Positions 33,058 through 43,250 of a stretch of 64,000 nt of DNA are shown piece by piece. The position numbers and the translations under genes were made by a program. Every line of letters begins with the position of its first letter. Position 1 is the first letter of the stretch. The stretch spans positions 58,048,406-58,112,405 of the forward strand of contig OW121743.1 in NCBI GenBank assembly GCA_933228675.1. The letters run 5' to 3'. Origin of the DNA: Stomorhina lunata (Eukaryota > Arthropoda > Insecta > Diptera > Rhiniidae). The notes below the pieces were generated by a model that saw only the letters and a program-made list of their open reading frames with translations, made no database searches and was not told where the DNA came from.

Positions 33058-34825
33058 ATGTCTTTAACATTATCTTGCTGTCTGTGTTGTACATCATGTA
33101 GGGTGTACAAATCTCTACAGAATGACGAGGGAGAGTGTAATGAAATCTACGAAATTACAGTCAAATACTTTGATCCAATGGTAAGAGTTTATCCAATAAT
33201 CCGGATAGCTGTAGAAATTTTACATAAATAAATTATTCATATTATTGCAGTTATTAGCTGGATACATCAATGTTAAGTGCTCCAATGAAAGCATGATACT
33301 TTGCCAGGACTGTTGGTTACACATAAAAGACTTTAATGACTTTCAACAGATGGTAATAAGGACACGTTCTATGCAAGAAGAGATTGATGTCAAGCAAATG
33401 CCATTGCAAATAAAGTTAGAGGAAGAACTGATAACTGAAGTTAAAAATAAAAATGATAACGATAAGTTCTCAGGAGAGAGTAATGAGGAGTTGACAAATT
33501 TGGAAGAAATGTTGATAAAAAATGATTCAGAAGACGATCAAGAATCTTTTGGAGATACTGCTGCTGCTGTGATAAGTGAAGAGAATGTGGATAAAACTGA
33601 TGAAGATGAAATGCCTTTACATAAACTAAGAAAGCTACATAAAGAAACTAAAGAAAAATGTGCCACAGAAAATCAAAAGACGAGACTCCGTAAAAGTAAA
33701 ACTAAAATTACTATCAAAATAAAAAGAAACACTGATAATGCTAAGGGCGACAAAGAAGCTCAAGCTTCAGAAAAGCCACTTAGAAAAAATGAAAAATTAA
33801 AAGATTCAAATAAAACTAAAACTGGACCGCGCGTTCTTCCTACCCTAGAGGAGGTCAGGGAATTAGATGAATTCATAGCTCAATGGAAGCCAATACTGGA
33901 ATGTGATATTTGTCATGAAACATTTCCATATTTTAACTTGCTTAAGGAACATTTTAAGGAAAAACATATGACAAGATGTTACGTTAAATGCTGTGAACGT
34001 AAGTTTGATCGTCGATCATCTTTGGTAGACCACATACGTCTACACATTAATCCAGAAATCTTTAAATGTGATATATGCGGTAAGTCTAGTACCACTAAAC
34101 ACAATCTCAAACTACACAAAAGAACGTTACACGAACAGACTGAGCAGTTGAAGTGCAAAGTGTGTCACAGATCTTTCAATCAGAAGGCTACTTTAGAAAG
34201 ACATATGACAACACATGCGACTGGCAGTAAAGATTTCATATGTAAGGAATGCGGCAATGGTTACGTCTTAGAAGCACAACTTAAATGTCACATAAAATCA
34301 GTACATTGTGACAAACACGTCTGTGATCAGTGTGGTAAGACTCTCAATGGTATTGGAGAACTTAAGAAACATTTAATGAAACATGCCGGTATCGAAAGGC
34401 CTAAATACCCTTGCGATAAATGTGATACGAAATTTACAAGCACTAGTAGCTTAAAGCGTCATAATGATGCCTTTCATAATGATGGTACCACATTATACAT
34501 CTGTGGTATTTGTGGTAAAGTGGCAGCCAGTGCGATTTCTTTGACGAATCACAAAAGGTTTGTTCACGAAATGAAAAATAAGCACAAATGTACATATTGT
34601 GATAAGGCCTTTAAACGCCCTAAAACACTACGCGAACATATTGCCACACACACTGGTGAGGATTTGTATCAGTGTCCGCATTGTCCACAAACATTTAAAG
34701 TTAATGCCAATATGCATCATCATCGTAAGAAAGCCCATCCTGTAGAGTGGGAAGAAGGTAGAAAAAATCGTATACAATCGCGTAAAGTCGACGTTAAACA
34801 AATTACCAATCAAGTTGTACTATAA
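33058..34825 (+). CDS. Z8: ZAD-C2H2 zinc-finger protein (grauzone-like), complete
   Basis: Predicted DNA-binding regulator of 565 aa. Exons are 33058-33180 (MSLTLSCCLCC to YFDPM) and 33251-34825, with a 70-nt intron (GTAAGA to TTGCAG). Exon 2 starts LLAGYINVKCSNES, then CQDCW. Acidic linker, then a basic region with RLRKSKTKITIKIK in place of RGRKP. Ten fingers: CDIC, KCCERKF, CDIC, CKVC, CKEC, CDQC, CDKC, CGIC, CTYC and CPHC, all with zinc ligands. The tail ends TNQVVL. It differs from Z7 mainly in the linker and in the middle fingers. Confidence 0.93.
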
Positions 34826-35058
34826 ATTAATTTCATAGCTAGTAAGCATGGTGGAAATTTTAGAATAAATTCCCCTTATGTTTGAAAACGCTATTATATT
34901 GAAAATGTTTAATTTTTATTAAACATTTAGCTGCAAAGGAAGGGTTTAAATTCAAACTATAGTAAATTTGGGATTTAAGTGTATTAAAAAGTAAAAGTAT
35001 AATTTTAGATACAATTTTGAAAAGTAAAAAATCTTAAATACTTATATGCTGTATATAT

Positions 35059-35153
35059 AACACGAGCGGCTGACGATTAAGTGAAATTTACATGTATTTT
35101 GTTACAATAACAAAACACAATAAAATTTCACTCAATCGTCAGCAGCTTGTGTT
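35059..35153. other. 95-nt near-perfect hairpin (foldback or hairpin RNA candidate)
   Basis: Two arms of 46 nt around a 3-nt loop (CAA). The 5' arm begins AACACGAGCGGCTGACGATT; the reverse complement of the 3' arm begins AACACAAGCTGCTGACGATT. About seven positions mismatch, one of which would be a G-U pair. It lies 230 bp after Z8. It may be a very small MITE or a transcribed hairpin. Confidence 0.5.
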
Positions 35154-35189
35154 TTATAAACAACACATTAATTATCTCGTTTTTTTATT

Positions 35190-35410
35190 GAAAACTTGTA
35201 AGAGTAGAATTTTAGATAAAATTATGAAAAGTAAAAAATCTTAAATACTTAATTCACTCGATTTTTATTTAAAACTTGTCACTTGTATCTAAAATATCAT
35301 GCTGCAATTCTGAATACGGGAACACAATAATCCGATTTATTTTCATTTTTACGTATGTCTGGCAATTTAATGTTTTTGGTAAACAAAATCTGGCAACTGT
35401 ATATTATTTT
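35190..35410 (+). pseudogene. Footprints of a lost ZAD paralog: orphan 3' end and orphan promoter
   Basis: 35195-35260 repeats the sequence found after Z8 at 35000-35045 (AAAGTAAAAAATCTTAAATA). 35355-35400 contains TCTGGCAATTTAATG, then GGTAAACAAAATC, then TGGCAACTG, the same parts used in the Z3-Z8 upstream modules, but no ZAD exon follows. Taken as relics of a deleted family member. Confidence 0.35.
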
Positions 35411-35847
35411 ATATACATATAAAATTAAATGAAAAATGTTTATGAGTGATCAATTAACAGATTCATAAAAGAAACTTCATAAATACATTAGGGTAAATTT
35501 ACTTTTTTGGATATCTTACTTTTTTTGAGGTTTCACACGAGATAAAAACAATCGGCTCTTAATCTAAATTTGTACTGTTCATCTTATTTACCTTTTTTTC
35601 AACACGATTATAATAAAATAAGAGTTAATTTTCATTTTTCACATTTAATTAACCGAATTGGATTATTTTCTTGTCTACGTCGATAAACGACAAAATATGG
35701 ACTCATTAAATCAACATTCGAAGAGTTATCGGCGAAATACGGTCGCAAACGCTGCGAAAATATCTTATCGCCAGTGATGGCTGCCACATTTCAGAAATAA
35801 TAATTAAACACCGATTTCATAAAATTGTCTTTCCGTTCGTTGATATT

Positions 35848-36087
35848 CAGGTATGCGATGGAAATCGATCGTTTTCAAATCGTTCGATTTCAGAAATATT
35901 TTTGAGGTAATTTTCGGTTATTTTTCCAACAAATTTAAACCAAATGAAAGATAAAATATTTAGACCTTTCGACTGATATTTTATCCTTCATTTGGTTTGA
36001 ATTTTTTGGAAAAATAACCGAAAATTACCTCAAAAATATATCTGAAACCGAACGATTTGAAAACGATGGATTTCCATCACATACCTG
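35848..36087. mobile_element. Foldback MITE, 240 bp, full copy
   Basis: Almost the whole length folds on itself. The left arm starts CAGGTATGCGATGGAAATCG and the right arm, reversed, CAGGTATGTGATGGAAATCC. The arms stay paired for about 95 bp through TTTTTGAGGTAATTTTCGGT. ATT flanks both ends and may be the target duplication. Other copies are at 52036-52208 and 7990-8119. Confidence 0.8.
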
Positions 36088-37011
36088 ATTAAAAATATCG
36101 TCTCATAACCGCAAAGAAAGCTTAAGCAACATGATTGCTTACTTATATCCAGTCCTAAAATTTTACCCACGTACATAGTACCGTTACGATATTTTATCGA
36201 AAACAATTTTAGCTTAAGTGCATATTGATTATTTGTTTGTGTTTCAAAGGAAAATAAGTGCTAAAACTTCTAATAATATCCAAAATCATCTATATTGACA
36301 GTCCAAAAATATAGACAAATTGCACATCAATGGAAAGGAAATTATCTTATCTATCTAATAGTTTTATAATACTTAGGAAATTTTAAAGCTTTTTTTTATT
36401 ACTAAATAAATATTTAATACAATTTCATATTTGAGGCCTCAGCGCATTATAGGCTTTACAGCTTAACAAGCTTTTGTAAAGGCTAGAAACGAAAATATTT
36501 TAATTAAAGTCAAATATCTTCTTAACTATAAAAGATAAGAATGTATAGTGAACATGTTTTTTATTCGTTTTCTGTGTCAAATTTTAAAAATGTAACATTT
36601 TGTTTGATCGGAACATACCTATATGCAAAAATGACATTGACCTACAGTTTCTTCATAAAGTATGACAAAATTGTCAAGCCGTATGTATATGTATGAAAAC
36701 GTAATGTACTGAAAACGTAATTTAGTTTCCTTAAAGCCTTGATTCTTTTACATCATTTAACTTATAATTCAGAAGTTACATAATTGAAAGCAAATTAAAC
36801 TTCATTTCGAAAAAAAAACTTAAGTAGCAAAAACGAAAGAAAAAACTGAAGCCATAGAACTTTATAGTGGCGGCAAAAAAACTTAAGGGACATAAACAAC
36901 CGATATATCGCAGCTATGGAAATTAAGTTAATATAATACATTACACTTTATAGACTAAATAATACTTATATGCAAATTTTAAAATAATCTTATATTCTTA
37001 AACGAGCAATA

Positions 37012-37015
<4 letters not shown>

Positions 37016-37057
<42 letters not shown>
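37016..37057. repeat. (TA)n microsatellite
   Basis: 21 uninterrupted TA units near the Helitron 5' end. Confidence 0.95.
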
Positions 37058-37062
<5 letters not shown>

Positions 37063-37788
37063 ACTATCTCGAAAACGGCTCTAACGATTTTGATAAAATT
37101 TGGACAGTGGGTATCTTTTTTGATGTATAGGTTGAAGAAGAAGGGACTTTTGGAACTTTTACCTCTAAGAGGGTAAAAACGGGTAAAAAGGGGAAAAAAT
37201 CGAAAACGCTATGTCTCCTAAAGTAATAGGTATAGAAACAAAATTAAAATTACGTTTTAAACAGCTTTGAAAATAAGCGGACAGGTGTTTGGTACTTTTT
37301 TGAAACTATGTCCGATAGGGGGTAAAAAAGGGTGAAAATAGTTTTTTTGGCACCTTTTTAACCCACTCTTATATTTTAAACTAAAGAATATAGAAAGAAA
37401 CTTGGTACTGCAATCAATAGATGTAAAAAAAACATGAAACACGTATTTGGTACTTTTTTGATTTTGGAGCCAAAATGGGTAAAAAAGGGATAAAATGATA
37501 ACTTAACATCTCCAAAGTAATATGAATAGGAACATTATACATTATGTTAAATGCGTTTTAAAAAAATGTACCGAATTCAATTGGCACCAAAAAAGTACCA
37601 AATATACATATGGAACTTTTAGAAATTAGGGAATAAAAAGGGGGAAAAATTAGTATTATTTTAAACAAATAAATGTTTGTCTGTATGTATGTTCTTTATA
37701 GAATTGTGAATTTGATTGTGTTATGCTCTTTAGCGAAGATGTTGCGGATAAGCCGGCGAAGGTTTTAAAGTTGATAAGACTAATTTCC

Positions 37789-38500
37789 GACAGGTGGCGC
37801 TACTGAAAATTACTAAAAATTATTTAAATCATAAACTGTACATTTGATCATACTATGATCTTTTGCAAAGTTGTAGCGCATGAGCCGGCGAATGCTTTTT
37901 AATTGGTGTGAATAATTTCCGACAGGTGGCGCTACTGAAAATTACTCAAAGTCAATTTAATCGTAAGCTATACATATAATCATGCTATAATCTTAAGCAA
38001 TGTTGTTGCACATGAGCCGACGAAGGTTTCTTAGTTGGTATGAAGAAATTTCGACAGGTGGCGCCACTGAAATTTACTTAAAGTCAATTTAATCGTAAAC
38101 TGTACATTTAATCATGCTATAATTTTTAGCAAAGTTATTGCGGATAATCCGACGAAGGTTTATTAATTGGAATGACCAAAGTCCGACAGGTGGCGCCACT
38201 GAAAATTACTCAAAATGAATTAAATCGTAAACTGTGCATTTGATCAGACTATAAGTGAATTAAATCATAAACTGTGCATTTGATCATGTTATGATCATAA
38301 GCAAAGTTGTTGCATAAGCAGATAAAGGTTTCTTAGTAGTATAAACGACTTTAGGCGGCGCCACTGAAAACTACTCAAAATGAATTAAATCGTAAACTGT
38401 GCATTTGATCAGACTATAATCTTTAGCAAAGTTGTTGCGCATGAGTCGACGGAGGTTTCTGTTGGTATGACCATTTTCAAAATTATTTAAAATGGGTTAA
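37789..38500. repeat. 132-bp tandem repeat in the Helitron
   Basis: GACAGGTGGCG starts at 37789, 37921, 38053 and 38185, an exact 132-bp period. A fifth, altered copy lies near 38353 (AGGCGGCGCCACTG), offset by a partial duplication of the TAAATCGTAAACTGTGCATT part. Confidence 0.88.
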
Positions 38501-39410
38501 ACTGTAACTGTATAAAATGAAATATATAAAAACTTTAAAATTTGCCTCAAAATGCTTATCATAAAGCCCCGAGCAAGGCTCGGTCAACCAGGTACTAACT
38601 GCATTAATGATGCAATTAATTAAAAAAAACTTCTCCTTAAAGTTTGTAATATGGCACTAAAGCTTTTCTTGCTGTTAAAAGACGATATATTTTTATGATT
38701 TAAGCTTGTGTCGCTCTATCAAAAACACCCGATATAAACAAAAATCACAGCAAAAAATTGTTTGATATCGGTCTATATTGGAACATAGCTCCCATGCAAC
38801 ACATTGGAAGAAAGCCACTTATAGTAAATGTGTCGGAATTTTATGTTTAACTCTCTGAGCCACAATTTTACATATATTATTTTATTAATAAAATAACCAC
38901 ATTTTTGGATTGATTATTATAAAAAACGAAAAAAAACAAGTTTTTTGCTTCAGGATTTGAGGATTTGGGTCTTTTATTTTATGCTAATCGTGACGGTCAT
39001 CATAAAATAAATGCAATTACAATAACAAATTTGTTCTGATTAAAATCGGAGAGACATGTCTTACTTGTGGGTATTCAAAGAGGAACTTTGCAGGTTTTCA
39101 TTACCATATAGTAAGCACTTTTTGAATCTTTAGTTTAATCATGTTTAAACTTTAAAAAGGAGGTTTCCCCGAGTTTAAATAAAGATACAAAGTTAACCAG
39201 TGCATTCTAGCTACAAAGTCTCTCAACAAATGATTAACTGAGGCTTTATAAATGTAATTATTTAATAATTTGTCACCAATAAACAAGTTTTATCGAAGCA
39301 ATAATAGATGGTTAAAAATTAGTTAGTAATATAAAGCAAAAAGTTAAATTGTGTTGGCTAGTGTTCCTAGTGTCATTAGTGGTGAATTGCTCTGCAAAGG
39401 CGTAGCGAAC

Positions 39411-39584
39411 AAGGCGAATTCATTACAGGTGGTGGTAAGAATACAACAAATACAATATGACAAAATGAAACCCCATGTTGTTCTTGTAGTTTTGCTCAAG
39501 GCGAATTCATTACAGGTGGTGGTAAGAATACAACAAATACAACATGACAAAATGAAACCCCATGTTGTTCTTGTAGTTTTGCTT
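39411..39584. repeat. 87-bp tandem duplication upstream of Z9
   Basis: Units 39411-39497 and 39498-39584 start AAGGCGAATTCATTACAGGT and end near CTTGTAGTTTTGCT. They are almost identical. A partial third start (AAGGCGAATTCATCAGC) lies at 39618. The stretch 38691-39410 shows nothing else. Confidence 0.9.
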
Positions 39585-39746
39585 ACATTTTGTCAAATTT
39601 TTGTATGTAAAATTTCAAGGCGAATTCATCAGCTGGGCTCTTGATATCACTTTCATTATTACACTATGGTAGCGAAGAATACCGTACATATGCCATTTTT
39701 TCACCACGACTGCAAACAACAAAACAAAACCTCTTGATAATAAATT

Positions 39747-39753
39747 TGTTTAC
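39747..39753 (+). promoter_or_regulatory. Forkhead-type TGTTTAC site upstream of Z9
   Basis: In the context TTTGTTTACAAA, 73 bp before the ATG. The TGGCA companion motif is not present in the same orientation; ATGCCAT lies about 60 bp further up. Confidence 0.45.
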
Positions 39754-39825
39754 AAATATTTCTTATTAGAAAAAAAGTTTATTTAATTTATTAAAATAAT
39801 TGTAAAAAATTATAAATTAAAAAAA

Positions 39826-41557
39826 ATGTCAGTAAGAATAAGCTGCAGTTTATGCTACACTCCAACCTGTCTTTATGAAAAATTCCAAAACGAATCGGGG
39901 GAGATCAATGAAGTCTATGAAATTACAGTGAAATATTTTGATCCGATGGTATGTAAAATGGTAAAAATTTATTTACAACTTTGTCTTTAAATACATACAA
40001 CTGCAGTTACTTACAGGTCAAGAGGATTCCGAATTTGTAGAGGAAAACAAAGGTCTTTGCCCTGACTGTTGGCTGCCTATTAAACAGTTCCATGAATTTC
40101 AGCAGAATGTCATAGAAACTCGGAAACTACTGGAGAAAACGGAAATAGAACCGTTGTTGATGAAAACAATAATAGAAAACGATTTCGAAGATACGAAATC
40201 AAGTTTCGAAGTTGATGTAGAAGGATTCGACAGAAGTGATGATGATGATGCTAATAAAGAACATCTTTTTGTTGATAGGAACTTTGAAAATTTGAACTAC
40301 GTCGACTCATCAATCAGCAATGATGAAGTTAATAGAGAATTCGAAAGTGGTGATAGTGTAACAATGAGGCAAGAGGAGGAACAACAAAGTGATGATAGGG
40401 ACTTCGAGGATTTGAGCCAAGTCGAGTCATCAATCAGCAACAATGAAGTTTACGGTGAATTCGAAAGAAGTGACAATAGTGTAACAATGAGTCAATTTGA
40501 AGAAATATTTATTGAAAGGGTATTAGAGGATTCGGATTACGTCGACCCATCAATCAGCAACGATGAAGAGGATGAACATCCTTTAATAAACTGGAAAAAT
40601 GAAAATTCTGAGATGGAAAATGGGGATATTCCAACAAAAAAATCTAGATCAGATGTAGACAAGGTTAAAAAAAGAAATAATACATTTAATTTGGAAAATC
40701 AAAAACCAAAAGCCCGTAAAGGTAGAAAACCAAAAATCAATAATAAAATAATAAATATAAATGAAAATTCTGAGTTGGAAAATGGGGATATACTAAGAAA
40801 AAAATCTAGATTAGATGTTGATAAGGTTGAAAAAGGATATACCACATTCAATTTAGAAAGAGGACGTGAATTTAACGCTCTTATAGCTGAATGGAAACCT
40901 GTCTTGGAATGTGATTTATGCTCAGAAACCGCAACAAATTATAATACATTGCGAATTCATTTTAAAGAAAATCATAATTCTCCATTCTATATAAAGTGTT
41001 GTGAACGAAAATTTTATCGACGTTATCTTCTGGCGAATCACATACAATTACATATTAATCCGGAGACGCATAAATGTGAAATCTGTGGAATATTATGTGC
41101 CAACAAGGGCAACCTTGTAAGTCATACAAAGGTAATGCATGGCGAAACTGAACAGCTCGAATGTGGAATTTGTAATAAATTATACAGTACACAAGTCTCT
41201 TTAGATCGTCATCTACTTACCCATATAACTGGCGATAAAAAATTCAAATGTCAAGAATGTAATAGAGCGTATGTGCACGAAATCCAACTTAAGGAACATA
41301 TCAAAAGGATTCATCAAGATACTTTTGATGGTGTCTGTGAACAGTGCGGAAAGAAAATACATGGAATACCAGCTCTCAAGAGACATATAATAAAACATGC
41401 CAACATTACGAAACCTAAATTTCCTTGTGACATATGCGCTGCAGAATTAAAATCTCCTCATGATCTACTATATCATAGGGCTAGATATCATCATGATTTT
41501 TCCTATAACTACGACAAAAGTTCATCCCATAGAGTGAAAAGAGGACAGAAAAAATAG
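39826..41557 (+). CDS. Z9: ZAD-C2H2 zinc-finger gene, 3'-truncated (seven fingers)
   Basis: Exons are 39826-39948 (MSVRISCSLCY to YFDPM) and 40007-41557, with a 58-nt intron (GTATGT to CTGCAG); 557 aa. Exon 2 starts LLTGQEDSEF with CPDCW. The linker has repeated peptides: SSISN(D/N)EV(N/Y) units spaced along 40280-40580, and a roughly 33-residue unit starting NENSE at both 40598 and 40760. KGRKPK is AT-hook-like. Seven fingers remain: CDLC, KCCERKF, CEIC, CGIC, CQEC, CEQC and CDIC. After HHDFS the frame reads a scrambled tail to TAG. Family 3' sequence (AAAGTTCATCCCATAGAGTG) is present but out of frame, so the last three fingers were deleted. It may still be expressed, or be an early pseudogene. 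Confidence 0.8.
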
Positions 41558-41984
41558 TTTAAAAGTTTCTAAAGTTGATGTTAGTTAATGATGTAAAAAA
41601 TCAAGTTGAACTTTGAATAAGTAAATTTAGGATTAAAGATTTTTAAACTCTATCACAATTTGATAAATATAATACATATACAGATATATGAGAAACGAGC
41701 TAGAGCTCCCTGTTACATTTGTTAAAAATCTTTGAGCTTCCAAACTATCACTCCCAATTTATTGGACTCCAGCAACGCAGAAGTTTTAATGCTGAACAAT
41801 AAACAAAGTAAGAAGAGGCTAGATTTCGTTTAATCGCTTTGTGATTGGACAAAGACGTCACAAAGTGGAAATAATAATTTCCGAGTATTGTCAAATACTA
41901 TAGTATATAAAGGAATTTTCCAAATAAAAATTAAATAAAACCTAATACAGAAATTTATTAAAATATTGTACAAATTTATCTGAC

Positions 41985-42440
41985 CTTATTTAGTTTGGGA
42001 ACAGAAAAAATTCACTAGGGGCTAAACCTGGAGAATATGGCTGATGAGGGAGCGTGAAAAATAATTATTTTCTTCGTCGTTTTTTCTTAATTGTTAATTG
42101 AATAGACACAATTAGTTTTTATTCGCAAATTGATTATCTTTCCGTTTTGAAGGTAGTCAACGTGGATCCCGTACGTTAAAAAAACGGTTATCTTGACTGG
42201 TTTACAAACCCACGTTTGACTTCTTTGGCTCCGATTCACCTCGACAAACGCGCTGTTCAGTCTTCGATGTGTAGTGATGGATCCACTTTACAAAAGCGTC
42301 CAAAATCTCATTTATATTCTTGTTGAACAACACCAAACATTTAAGCGAAATTGTCAAAGGTTGCGTCCTGGAACAGTGATGAAGGACTGGGGGTAAATCT
42401 CGAAAATAAACTGAGTTAATTCTCTTCACCAGTAAACAAT
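41985..42440 (-). pseudogene. mariner-type transposase relic (second family), antisense
   Basis: On minus, KWIHHYTSKTEQ, then a EPKKSNVGL block, and further on LPHQPYSPGLAPSEFFLFP. These are the WIHHYTPE and HPPYSPDLAPSDFFLFP-type blocks of mariner transposases. Stops and gaps throughout. It differs from the copies at 43504 and 52960. Confidence 0.75.
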
Positions 42441-42699
42441 TTTAAACTACCGGCACCTAATGATGTATAGAAAGGATATCATCAGAGGCAAAATTCTTAG
42501 GTATTATTTTGGACTGTAAAAAGAAACGATGGAAATAATGTAAAACGGAGACTCTCTACACCTGCTACTTTTGCAGAAACTCCGCAGGTAAGGATTGGGA
42601 ACTAAGAAAAATAGTTGTGTACTGGATTTATACAACTATAGTCACATACGTTCGAATGTACGGCTGTCTGGTATGGTAGGAAACGTTAAGTAAAGTCTC

Positions 42700-43250
42700 T
42701 TTTTTTTTATTTATTTACTTCTCAATAAATCTCTTCATAAAGGGAGTATCAACTAGAAGTCCATTGAGTTTAATGAGGGTGTACTCAAATTTAGGCCGGT
42801 TGAACTACAAAAGCAGTTTAATATATAATTAGATGTAAAACTTTGCTTTTGTCGTTATTTTTCCGAAATTCGAGGCTTTATTGTGCCAGTATAAGTATAA
42901 CCGGTGCCTTAAGAAGTCCACAGTCAGCCCTGGACATAATCTTCTCTTTATTTGAATTAGATCTCTTCATAAAGAGGGTATCAACTAGAAGTCTGTTCAG
43001 GTTGAACGAGTCGGGTATACTCAAATATACTCGTAGACCGGTAGAACTAAAACCTACTAACTTAAATGGTCTATATTACAACCTGTTGAGATCAAAGGCC
43101 TAGAATATTTTAGAATTCGATGAGCTTCGAACCTGTGCACATATTGTCCAATTTCGTAGGCCAGGCTTGGAAAGATTTTCTTCTACTTGGTCTTTCCATC
43201 GGAGTTGCGGTCGTTCTCGTCTACGAGTTCCCTCGGGATTTGTAAAAGTT
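42700..43250 (-). mobile_element. Mixed mariner-end and LINE 3' fragments
   Basis: Around 42827-42880, GTAAAACTTTGCTTTTGTCG and GAAATTCGAGGCTTTATTG match the left end of the mariner at 43504. 43075-43250 matches the LINE 3' part at 8485-8650 (ACAACCTGTTGAGATCAAAG). Two copies of a CTCTTCATAAAG/TATCAACTAGAAGTC block lie at 42734 and 42965. Confidence 0.5.

Larger units (their letters stand above)
36988..38597 (+). mobile_element. Non-autonomous Helitron
   Basis: Begins TCTTATATTCTTAAACGAGC (Helitron 5' TC) and reaches a (TA) run and ATCTCGAAAACGGCTCTAAC, a start found in Helitrons of many insects. Ends with hairpin CCGAGCAAGGCTCGG (38569-38583) followed 11 nt later by CTAA (fits CTRR). There are no terminal inverted repeats. 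The interior has GGGTAAAAA/TTTGGTACTTTTTT blocks, then 132-bp tandem repeats. There is no Rep/helicase gene. The exact 3' base is uncertain by one or two. Confidence 0.8.
36105..38690. repeat. Dispersed 0.9-kb repeat, copy B, interrupted by a Helitron
   Basis: 36105-36987 and 38598-38690 together match copy A (24435-25330). The interruption is the Helitron at 36988-38597. In copy A the two joined halves read TTTTAAAGTAACAACTGCAT without a break, which fixes the insertion point. Confidence 0.65.
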
